Assembly (NCBI GenBank): GCA_947561585.1
Contig: CANNZV010000328.1
Span: 434,001 to 498,000, forward strand
Reading direction: 5' to 3'
From: Caprella mutica
Taxonomy: Eukaryota > Arthropoda > Malacostraca > Amphipoda > Caprellidae
Length of the DNA: 64,000 nucleotides
Positions 33,987 to 44,710 of the stretch are shown here, in pieces. The position numbers and the translations under genes were made by a program. Numbering within the stretch: the first letter of the stretch is position 1; every line of letters starts with the position of its first letter. Under the pieces are notes generated by a model, which did not search any database, was not told the DNA's origin, and saw only the letters and a list, made by a program, of their open reading frames with translations.

Positions 33987-34285
33987 AAAACAGTCTTTGG
34001 TTTTATTGTAGCGTGAAAACTCATTGACTTCTCGACTATTTTAGGTGGGAAATACACATTTTACTGGAGAGCCAAATACTTAAATATTTGACCAAAAACG
34101 TGAATACGTAATTAATACCGAAAACGTAAAAACTTCATTGCCACCTTTGGGCTATGCTCTGGGCGGGTTGTAGTGTCTTTAGCCCTCAAAAAAAGGGACA
34201 TAAAAGTACACTGCCTGACATTTCTTTTAATACTCTTTTTTCAGCAATAAAAAGAAAATTGTTAATTTTCACCAAAATCCATTGG

Positions 34286-34321
34286 TGTGTACGCTTTTCA
34301 TAACAAATGAAAGCGTACACA
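34286..34321. repeat. Perfect 12-bp inverted repeat (hairpin)
   Basis: TGTGTACGCTTT at 34286-34297 and AAAGCGTACACA at 34310-34321, with a 12-nt spacer that also pairs partly. Function unknown. Confidence 0.7.
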
Positions 34322-34703
34322 TGTACTCTAATATACTAAGATGTACACATACGTTTATCCTGCCGTACGAAGAAAAAAATCTCCAAAATAGATCGCCAAA
34401 TATATCATTCGAAAGAGGGCATATATTTATTAATATCAATGGATTCATCACAGTAAATATTTTTACATAAATATTATTTTAACGTAAACTTCAAGTCTAT
34501 TAAATCCATATTGAAAATAGGTTCACGTGTATATATTTCAAGCTTATTACACTTAAATAGATTCTTCTCCCCTTTAAATGTTTATACACCCGTGCATCCA
34601 TAACCTCTGAGCATCAATTACAGTCACAAGGCATTGTAATAAACACATTAAACCAGCTCATTAACTCATGATAATTATCATTAATATCAAACAAGCGTGA
34701 ACT

Positions 34704-35030
34704 ATGCCATCTCCCATTTATTTTGCTCTCTCAAACGAGCTAGGCGAGTGCTATCCAGCAAATGAGAGCCGGATATTCCGGTCAACAACTGCAATAACAC
34801 TCTCTGCAGCGCATCATTTTCTTCTAATATATGACTATGAAGTGCCTATCGAACTCGTGAATACAGAAATGGACGGCAGATGCAGTGAGGGTGAAAGATC
34901 AAGTACCATATGTATTACTTTGTTAGAAGACTGTGAATGGAGTGATTGTATGGAGTGCTCATTATATATCAGATTACATTGTGCACACTCTACAGGATAT
35001 ATAAATGATAATATTGAATTTTATTCATAA
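34704..35030 (+). other. Longest unassigned ORF (108 codons) outside the gene and arrays
   Basis: A plus-strand frame from MPSPIYFALSNELGECYP to stop. It is less AT-rich than its surroundings and contains eight Cys. I recognise no domain, signal peptide or splice context. It may be chance, or part of a conserved non-coding or exonic segment. I do not assign a function. Confidence 0.15.
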
Positions 35031-35221
35031 GTTTTCATTCAGGAAATTTAGTATATAATATGAATTGACTTTTTATTTATTTGAGATATTCTATACTATA
35101 CTTGACTCAAATAATGCGATTGTTACGAGATTTTCTGCTTCGGACTTTATCGTTATTTTCTGATATAGACGAGTTTTTTAAATAGTAATGATACATTAAA
35201 TTGATAGTCCCTGCAGTTATT

Positions 35222-35680
35222 ACCTTCGCAAAATAGTAGAAGGTTATGTTTTGGGCAGATATATTTGTAATCTTGGTATTCGCATAACTCAAAAACTATT
35301 CAATAAAATGGCTTGAAATTTTGTGGGACGATTGGTCAATATCCAGAAACGTTTTGGTAAGTTTTTGCGAGCGATCGGCTTATAGATCAAGGTCATTCAT
35401 AACTCAATAACTAAAAAAGTATTAAACTAAATTTCCTGGAATTTGGTGAAAATATTGTTTATTATCCAGGAACTAGTTTATCAGATTTTGGAAATGATAA
35501 AGTCATAGATCAAGGCCAATGTAGTTATAACTTAAAATATTCAACCAAATTGTTAACAATTGTCATCATCAAGAAACCAATTTTTTGATTTTGGAAGCAA
35601 ACAGATTAAAGGTGAGGGTCAAGGCCATTTATAAGCGGCGACGAAGGTATTCGCTCTACGAGTGCCCGTCATCTAGCTAG
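35222..35680 (+). mobile_element. Helitron-like repeat copy 3
   Basis: Starts ACCTTCGCAAAATAGTAG and contains about three internal units of about 110-120 bp. It ends GCGACGAAGGTATTCGCTCT, then ACGAGTGCCCGTCATCTAG. The 3' end has a short GC hairpin (CGCTC/GAGTG) a few bases before CTAG, as Helitrons do. TCAAGGTCA occurs at 35387. Copy 4 follows directly in the same orientation. Confidence 0.75.
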
Positions 35681-35682
35681 TT

Positions 35683-36283
35683 ACCTTCGCAGAATTCGGG
35701 AAGGTCATATTTTCATCGGACTTTATTTATTTATCATCTTGTTATCCGCTTAACTGAAAAAGTGTTCAACCAAATTGCCTAAAATTTGGTGAAACGATTG
35801 GTCATTGTCCAGTGACCTGCTGCTAGAATTATGGGAGCGACTCGGTCAAAGGTCAAGGTCATGGTCTTTTATAACGTAAAAAGTATTGAACCATATTGCA
35901 TGAAACTTGGTGGGACGATTGGTCAATATACATGAACCATTTTGTTAGATTTTTAGAGCGATCGAGTCAAAGGTCAAGGCCATTTGTATCTCAATAACTC
36001 CAAAAGTATTCAACCAAATTGTCTGAAATTTGGTGGGACGATTGGTCAATGTCCAGGAATGATCTGGTCAATGTCCAGGAATCATCTGGTAGAATTTTGA
36101 AAGCGATCCGGTCAAAGGTCAAGGTCATTTATAACTCGATAACTCAAAAAGTATTGATCCATATTGCACGAAACTTGGTGGGACGATTGGTTATTATCCA
36201 GTTAGCAGTTTCTTAAATTTTGGGAGAGAACAGGTCAAAGTGGAGGCGAAGGTATGCGCTCTGCCGAGTGCACATAATCTAGT
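35683..36283 (+). mobile_element. Helitron-like repeat copy 4 (most complete)
   Basis: Begins ACCTTCGCAGAATTCGGGAA and holds four internal units with GGTGGGACGATTGGT and GGTCAAAGGTCAAGGTCA. It ends GGCGAAGGTATGCGCTCTGC, then CGAGTGC and ATAATCTAG followed by T. ACCTTCGC at the start is complementary to GCGAAGGT near the end. TCAAGGTCA occurs at 35853 and 36119. No Rep/helicase sequence is present, so it is non-autonomous. Confidence 0.78.
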
Positions 36284-36747
36284 TATTTAGTATATTATAC
36301 ACACAGGAAATTCACAAAAGTTTACTTTATAGGTGGTCTGATATCTTTTTTTTATAATAGCAGCACAATTTAGATAAATATTTTAGATCTGACTTTATTT
36401 TTAAATACTTTTTTTTGATAAAATAAGGAAACTAAAGAATCTAATCCAGGTTAACAATAATTCTTTGGGCAACATTGCCGAAATATAGTATCAACATTAC
36501 AAGGATTATGACAATATTGGAACAATGTTTCACCAAGAAACCTCCTTGCTTGAGATGTAAATTTTGAAAAAGGCATTAGAGATGCGAAATTTCCTTCCCC
36601 GTCTAAAATTTAAAAAATATAGTAAACAATGCATAAGTTTTTGAAATATTGTCTATGCCGCCTAAGACTTTATGGATACAGAGTTGTAAGCATAATGTTC
36701 TTAAGGATAGTGGTTTTAACGATAACTCTTGTTTAATTGGTTTGCTA

Positions 36748-36813
36748 GGAGGAGCCTACAGGGGGCGTAACACGGAACCGTTAGTGCTCCGCCTCCTGTA
36801 GGCTTCTTCTCCT
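36748..36813. repeat. GC-rich hairpin
   Basis: AGCCTACAGGGGGC (36753-36766) pairs with GCCTCCTGTAGGCT (36791-36804), with GGAGG/CTTCTCC extending the stem and a loop of about 24 nt. Strikingly GC-rich for this window. Could be the core of a small element or a structured RNA; unproven. Confidence 0.65.
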
Positions 36814-37531
36814 TGCTTATAGTTATGAAATTAAATTACATTTCAAATAATAATAATTTTGAAAATCTCAACATAGATGGGTGTGATGTAGTTTGTTGTA
36901 TCTTCTATAGTTGTTGTTCAGCACAGTGCATACTTCATGACACTTCCCTTGATGCTCTTATTGGTCAGTCTCTATAGTCAATCAATGAGCTATTGAACCT
37001 TAAAACCAATATCCCAAAAAACTTATTCGCAAGGAACAATATTTTTAGAACTGTATTCTTAATGGTAGTAACTTGGTAGAGGGGCACCCCAGACATGTAA
37101 ACACTTTTCATTTATATTTCTTTCCAAATACAAGGATTTCTAAGGTTATACGTAACAAACAAAACTAGTATTACTAAATTAATGCTCTTAATCAATTTAA
37201 GACTAATTTAACAAGTTTTCAGATTAGAATGCTTCTAACTTTTATCTTAACTTGCTCCATATTTTTCAAACACTAATTTTCCCTAACTAAGCTATGATAA
37301 TTTTTATTTCTTGCATGGATGGAAACTGAAAGCGACTGCTAATTCCACTGTATCGCATTCATCATCACAAAGAATAATCTACCTACAGCAATCTTCTTTC
37401 AGAAAGATAGTGTTAGTCCCGTCATTAATTGGCATGGAAGTTATGAAGAGTTTCCTGGCAACGCTTTGTTCGGGGCTGATTCAATTATAAATTCGTTATT
37501 GAAACATCAAACTGAGATAAAGATGTGTAGG
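36814..37531. other. AT-rich non-coding stretch
   Basis: Nothing recognised. Confidence 0.4.
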
Positions 37532-37790
37532 CTAGTTGTTGCATGTACTAGCGGTGGCAAATGTATCTCAGCATATACTAGCGGTATTGTGGCTGTAATG
37601 TAGTTTGTTGTATCCTTTAGTTTGATGTTTTGCACACTTCGTGCTTGTTTAATGACCTGACAGGGCATGTACTAGCCGTGTAAAATGTATCTTTGCATGT
37701 ACTAGCAGTGGTAAATGTATTTCTGCATGTAACAGCAGTGTTATTAGCTGCATGCACTAGCAGTGATAAATATTCGTAAGGGCAAGTGCA
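37532..37790. repeat. Degenerate 34-bp tandem repeat
   Basis: Six or so copies of GCATGTACTAGCAGTGGTAA followed by ATGTATCTT, with gaps and substitutions. The minus-strand ORF with repeated Thr-Cys-Lys (37617-37832) arises from it. Confidence 0.75.
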
Positions 37791-38689
37791 TGTATTCTCC
37801 AAGGCAAGTGCACGTCCCCTATAAGTGTACACTGCTTATGCGGTTTATCTATAATCCTCCAATGTGATTCTATGCTGTTATTGATGTATACCTCAGATCA
37901 ACTTTGATGAATACTTAATTACACAACTGTCTGAAAAATGGATTGTGTTATCCTTATATATTTAATTAATCAATTCATAATAGACATAAAATTATTAATG
38001 AATAATCTACATATGTATATAAGGTTTCGCATTGAATCTTTATATTAATACAACTGTAAATAAACGAACATATATTTACACCAGATAACAAAATTAAATG
38101 AGGGTAACTTTTATTAGATCATAAGACAGCTATTGACTTTGTAGCAGCAAGTTAATTGTTCAAGTATACATTGTGTAGCTAGGGTTATGATTACACAGGT
38201 GGAAGGTTATTTCGAGAATGGTCGTTATACCCTGCCTATATGGTAACTCGCTGATCTTAACTTGATTAGATGCCCTGGGAAGATCATTACAGATTAAATA
38301 GATCTACGCTCATGGTAATGCTTCCCAATTTGCATTACTGAAATTCTTAACGGATCGATCGTCTAAACTAAATACATCTTAATGAAATAATTATGAGCGT
38401 ACAATAAATATCTTTCTGATTATTCAGTTTTCTTTTTCAGTTTATTAATTGAAAATATATCCAAATAATACCAGAGCTTTATATTATAGAACTCAAGTAA
38501 TATAATCAATTTTTCGCTTGGTTATTATTAAAAAATCTCATCAAAATATAATAAATTATTTGAATACGTTTCTGTAATAATAAACCATTGACTTTTTTTC
38601 ATCTGGTAATTATTTCGAATCTGGTTGTTGCATGACCCTATGTGTTAATATATAATATTCTGATAACTATTCCATGCTGAGCAAACCAC

Positions 38690-38985
38690 GTTCTCTCTCT
38701 ATCATCAGTTTATCATATAAATGCATTGTTGTTACATTGTGCAAAGGGCGTGCATGTGTATTCACAAGAGAATAAGCAGGCCCACTTATATTCTTCTCTT
38801 CCGCAAATATTTCCCCAAACTTCTATCCGAAATCTGCCCATAGAGGAATCTAAATTGCGTGAAGCGTCCGAAGTGAATCTCATGCCGGAAAAAGTCTGGG
38901 AAACATGAGACATGGCGTGATGGTGGCCATTCCATCAACTTGCCAAGATTTATTTATCTTGCTAATGTCTCAGAAAGTTACTTTT
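38690..38985. other. Less AT-rich single-copy segment
   Basis: Both strands are open for about 60 codons (38726-38908 plus, 38713-38913 minus) and neither reading has a motif I know. Composition differs from the AT-rich flanks and satellites. Candidate conserved non-coding element or leader exon. Confidence 0.2.
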
Positions 38986-39041
38986 GGTTCCTTAATATCG
39001 CCTGTTCAACGAAGGCCATCCCAGAGGAGACACGTGATAAG

Positions 39042-40085
39042 AGTCGTACAAGCAGAGATGTTATACTTTAATGTCTGAGGTTAACATTCGTACGAGCAGA
39101 GATGTTTTACTTTATCGTCTGTAGTTAACATTCGTACAAGCAGAGATGTTTTACCTTAATGTCTGAGGTTAACATTCGTACAAGCATAGATGTTGTACCT
39201 TATCGTCTGTAGTTAACATTCGTACAAGGCAGAGATGTTTTACCTTATCGTCTGTAGTTAACATTCATACAAGCAGAGATGTTTTACCTTATCGTCTGTA
39301 GTTAACATTCATACAAGCAGAGATGTTTTACCTTAATGTCTGAGGTTAACATTCGTACAAGCATAGATGTTGTACCTTATCGTCTGTAGTTAACATTCGT
39401 ACAAGGCAGAGATGTTTTACCTTATCGTCTTTAGTTAACATTCGTACAAGCAGAGATGTTGTACCTTATCGTCTGTAGTTAACATTCATACAAGCAGAGA
39501 TGTTTTACCTTAATGTCTGAGGTTAACATTCGTACAAGCATAGATGTTGTACCTTATCGTCTGTAGTTAACATTCGTACAAGCAGAGATGTTTTACCTTA
39601 TCGTCTGTAGTTAACATTCATACAAGAAGAGATGTTTTACCTTAATGTCTGAGGTTAACATTCGTACAAGCATAGATGTTGTACCTTATCGTCTGTAGTT
39701 AACATTCGTACAAGGCAGAGATGTTTTACCTTATCGTCTTTAGTTAACATTCATACAAGCAGAGATGTTTTACCTTATCGTCTGTAGTTAACATTCGTAC
39801 AAGGCAGAGATGTTTTACCTTATCGTCTTTAGTTAACATTCATACAAGCAGAGATGTTTTACCTTATCGTCTGTAGTTAACATTCGTACAAGCAGAGATG
39901 TTTTACCTTAATGTCTGAGGTTAACATTCGTACAAGCATAGATGTTGTACCTTATCGTCTGTAGTTAACATTCGTACAAGGCAGAGATGTTTTACCTTAT
40001 CGTCTTTAGTTAACATTCGTACAAGCAGAGATGTTGTACCTTATCGTCTGTAGTTAACATTCGTACAAGCAGAATGTTGTACCCT
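39042..40085. repeat. 44-bp tandem array with higher-order arrangement
   Basis: About 23-24 copies of CAGAGATGTTTTACCTTATC, then GTCTGTAGTTAACATTCGTA and CAAG. Monomer variants are ordered: an AATGTCTGAGG monomer is always followed by a CATAGATGTTGTACC monomer, often then by an AAGGCAGAG monomer. The AATGTCTGAGG type recurs near 39069, 39160, 39334, 39511, 39643 and 39908, two to six units apart. Confidence 0.95.
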
Positions 40086-40722
40086 AACGTCCGGAATTTC
40101 TAATTAAATCAGAAATTCTTCATATTTTGCTTTTACGTATTTAATGTATATAATATATATAATACATTTTGAACATTCCATTTTCAAAAATGAACAGTTA
40201 CACAATTTGAAATATTCTATTATAATAGGTAAAATACGATATTTGTTTACAACGTTTTTATTCTGGCTCAGTAGTTTTAAAACTATATTCATATGAAGAA
40301 CACCGATAAAATAGAAATGTAACAAATAACTCAAATCATTTATTCATTTGCTAGGGTATTTCTTACATGATAAATTGACGGTGATGCATCAAACAAAAAT
40401 GGGGAGGTGGAACAATCTTATCATCTCGACGCCTTTCTTTGGCTACTGGGAAAATATTTTTTCGATTATGAAATTCTCGATGTGCCACTTGTGAATAATA
40501 ATTTTTATAAAAAAAATATTATATTCATTTTATAAATCTGTCAGCATATCTAATTTCATAGGGGATTATAATGTATAAATTTAACACTAAGAAATCTGAG
40601 ATCTGAAGTGGTTTCTTTTGGTAGATATTTGGTTTTCATAGGGTCCCGAACTATTCTAAGTTTTTTGTCATGTTATAGTTTTCTAACGCTGTTTTTAATA
40701 TGGGAAGTTGATTCAAAAATAT
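40086..40722. other. AT-rich spacer between two satellites
   Basis: Nothing recognised. A minus-strand ORF at 40104-40334 is AT-driven. Confidence 0.45.
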
Positions 40723-42997
40723 AGTCACTGTGATGATGTACTATCAGAGAAAAGAGTCACTGTGATGATGTACTATCAGAGAAAAGAGTCACTGTGATGA
40801 TGTACTCTCAGTGAAAAGAGTCACTGTGATGATGTACTCTCAGTGAAAAGAGTCACTGTGATGATGTACTCTCAGTGAAAAGAGTCACTGTGATGATGTA
40901 CTATCAGAGAAAAGAGTCACTGTGATGATGTACTATCAGTGAAAAGAGTCACTGTGATGATGTACTATCAGAGAAAAGAGTCACTGTGATGATGTACTAT
41001 CAGAGTAAAGAGTCACTGTGACGATGTACTATCAGAGAAAGGAGTTACTGTGATGATGTACTATCAGAGAAAAGAGTCACTGTGATGATGTACTATCAGA
41101 GAAAAGAGTCACTGTGATGATGTACTATCAGAGTAAAGAGTCACTGTGATGATGTACTATCAGAGTAAAGAGTCACTGTGATGATGTACTATCAGAGTAA
41201 AGAGTCACTGTGATGATGTACTATCAGAGTAAAGAGTCACTGTGATGATGTACTATCAGAGAAAAGAGTCACTGTGATGATGTACTATCAGAGAAAAGAG
41301 TCACTGTGATGATGTACTATCAGAGAAATGAGTCACTGTGATGATGTACTATCAGAGAAAAGAGTCACTGTGATGATGTACTATCAGAGAAATGAGTCAC
41401 TGCGATGATGTACTATCAGAGAAAAGAGTCACTGTGATGATGTACTATCAGAGAAAAGAGTCACTGTGATGATGTACTATCAGAGAAAAGAGTCACTGTG
41501 ATGATGTACTATCAGAGTAAAGAGTCACTGTGATGATGTACTATCAGAGTAAAGAGTCACTGTGATGTTGTACTATCAGAGTAAAGAGTCACTGTGATGA
41601 TGTACTATCAGAGTAAAGAGTCACTGTGATGATGTACTATCAGAGTAAAGAGTCACTGTGATGATGTACTATCAGAGTAAAGAGTCACTGTGATGATGTA
41701 CTATCAGAGTAAAGAGTCACTGTGATGATGTACTATCAGAGTAAAGAGTCACTGTGATGATGTACTATCAGAGAAAAGAGTCACTGTGATGATGTACTAT
41801 CAGAGTAAAGAGTCACTGTGATGATGTACTATCAGAGTAAAGAGTCACTGTGATGATGTACTATCAGAGTAAAGAGTCACTGTGATGATGTACTATCAGA
41901 GTAAAGAGTCACTGTGATGATGTACTATCAGAGTAAAGAGTCACTGTGATGATGTACTATCAGAGTAAAGAGTCACTGTGATGATGTACTATCAGAGTAA
42001 AGAGTCACTGTGATGATGTACTATCAGAGTAAAGAGTCACTGTGATGATGTACTATCAGAGTAAAGAGTCACTGTAATGATGTGCTATCAGAGAAAAGAG
42101 TCACTGTGATGATGTACTATCAGAGAAAAGAGTCACTGTGATGATGTACTATCAGAGAAAAGTCACTGTGATGATGTACTATCAGAGAAAAGTCACTGTA
42201 ATGATGAACTATCAGAGAAAAGAGTCACTGTGATGATGTACTATCAGAGAAAAGAGTCACTGTGATGATGTACTATCAGAGAGAAGAGTCACTGTGATGA
42301 TGTACTATCAGAGTAAAGAGTCACTGTGATGATGTACTATCAGAGTAAAGAGTCACTGTGATGATGTACTATCAGAGTAAAGAGTCACTGTGATGATGTA
42401 CTATCAGAGTAAAGAGTCACTGTGATGATGTACTATCAGAGTAAAGAGTCATTGTGATGATGTACTATCAGAGTAAAGAGTCACTGTGATGATGTACTAT
42501 CAGAGAAAAGAGTCACTGTGTTGATGTACTATCAGAGAAAAGTCACTGTAATGATGAACTATCAGAGAAAAGAGTCACTGTGATGATGTACTATCAGAGA
42601 AAAGAGTCACTGTGATGATGTACTATCAGAGAAAAGAGTCACTGTGATGATGTACTATCAGAGTAAAGAGTCACTGTGATGATGTACTATCAGAGTAAAG
42701 AGTCACTGTAATGATGTGCTATCAGAGAAAAGAGTCACTGTGATGATGAACTATCAGAGAAAAGAGTCACTGTGATGATGTACTATCAGAGAAAAGAGTC
42801 ACTGTGATGATGTACTATCAGAGAAAAGAGTCACTGTGATGATGTACTATCAGAGAAAAGAGTCACTGTGATGATGTACTATCAGAGAAAAGAGTCACTG
42901 TGATGATGTACTATCAGAGAAAAGAGTCACTGTGATGATGTACTATCAGAGAAAAGAGTCACTGTGATGATGTACTATCAGAGAAAAGAGTCACTGC
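40723..42997. repeat. 32-bp satellite array, about 71 copies
   Basis: Unit: GAGTCACTGTGATGATGTAC then TATCAGAGAAAA. The main variants are GAGAAAAG and GAGTAAAG, which form long runs. Three 30-bp units lack an AG (for example near 42157, 42187 and 42538). The unusual unit AGTCACTGTAATGATGAACT occurs at 42191 and exactly 350 bp later at 42541, showing a multi-unit block duplication. No coding frame is maintained. Confidence 0.97.
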
Positions 42998-44389
42998 AAG
43001 ATTCTAATTCCTCAAATCACAATTATCAAATTCCTTTTTATTTTTAAATCTTACACTTTTGTAGTTGTGTTCCCCGACTAATTTTAGTGTATATGCGCGA
43101 ATTTCGAATAACAAAATTAATTACTTGAAAAATGAAATTAGTAATTTCTGAAAACAATTATTCGAGATACAGTTTCTAATTAATTCGAGGTTTTTAAGGT
43201 GCAAAATTTATATAAAAAAATCAATTTCAAGTGTGCTTTCACTGAAAAAGTTTTTTTTTTTCGAATAAATGTTTATCCATTAGAGGAGGTGCTTTATATT
43301 AATCTCCACTCCCCTACTTGAATATTCAGAATAACTGTTTGTAAAGTAAGTGGCAACTACTCCATTAAATACAATCCATGTAATATATCTCAAATAATGT
43401 GGATGTTGGACTGGTAAAATAAACAATAATGCTCAGGTGGTAGCTACAGTGGAATCAATGTAATTTTAAGTAATCGTATAGGTTTTGATTTATTCTAAAG
43501 GTTTATGTATGAATAGTGATAAAGATGAACTATTTTTCATATTATTTTATAAATTTAGTTTTTTAAGGGGACGGTCTCCCTAAAATAAAATAAAGTTTAT
43601 TAATTAATGTACAAATTTGATATTTTCAGGGTTAATGCAACTACTCAAATGGTGTATTTTTCATTTAGGATTCTTTTTCGTCTTTGTCCTCTTCACCCCC
43701 ACCCCCGAAACACCCTCAAATATGAGGCTACATTCAAAAGGCATCAACTCAAACAATTTTTGAGCTTGATACATGATGTTGGTTTCATCTTGTTCAGAAT
43801 TTAATTGTCTACAAAGTATCAAAGCTATTTTTTTTAATTTCGTCTCAAAAAAATTGAAAAAGAGCTTTTTCTAATATTTTTTCAAAAACATTGATTTTCT
43901 TCTTAATTATACCTCCTCACACATTGAGATATTTGAAAAAACGCCTGTAACTTTGCAAGCAATTCATTTATGCAGAAAATGAAACAGATTCTATGTCTCT
44001 AGCTCAAAAACTGTAAGAGTTGATTCCTTTTGAATTCGAAAAAAGGTACTTTTCAGGAGCACCAATTTACTGATTTTTTTGTGAAAAAAATTGTCTAACT
44101 GAAATAATTCAGGTTCCATAAATTAACGTCGAGGCTCTTGTTTGGGTGTTGTGTCCTCTTTTTGATGCACGTAGTCAACAAATCATTGGATGTGAGATCC
44201 AAATAAACCCTCAATACCTGTGCTGACAGGTCTTTTGACAGACCTGACAGGTATAGTTTCAATATTGTAAATCTGTTTTTGAATCTCTTCTAGATTACTT
44301 TTAGCTCTAATATTTTAACACGTTATCCGGGAGACTATAAGACATCATTTTATGCAAAACAATTTTTTCTTTCAGATTTAAGGGACACG
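42998..44389. other. AT-rich stretch
   Basis: No gene is recognised. A 43607-43804 ORF lacks motifs. A hairpin with GACAGGTCT and AGACCTGAC arms lies near 44224-44250. Confidence 0.4.
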
Positions 44390-44710
44390 TTCCGCTTAAC
44401 GGTACTTGTAGTTTTAGGGGATAGCGCTAGGGTTATGCTACGAGGTCTTATGTTCTTGTGTTAGGTAAGCTGGTCGCCGTCGGTTTCATCTACTATCACT
44501 TCTTCATTTTTCTCTTCCATTCGTGAGTGCAGTCACTCTTTTTTGTCACATTCCCTGGTAAGTGAATGCATTTATGGAGTAACTTTTTACATGCATGAGA
44601 ATTGTCCCAGACTAGTTTTTATTAGAGATCCATTTCATTTAATTTCATTTTGACGTTAGCAGTATTGCCTTTTGTTCCGAAACGTACGTTAAACCGAACC
44701 CCTTTTACTT
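44390..44710 (+). mobile_element. Dispersed retroposon-like repeat copy
   Basis: Shares ACTATCACTTCTTCATTTTT, then CTCTTCCATTCG, then GGAGTAACTTTTTACATGCA with TGAGAATTGTCCC, then GCCTTTTGTTCCG and ACGTTAAACC with the copies at 26.0 and 29.5 kb. Superfamily unknown. Confidence 0.45.

Noticed and set aside
40723..42997. CRISPR-like array
   Set aside because: The units are contiguous with no unique spacers and the setting is eukaryotic; it is a satellite.
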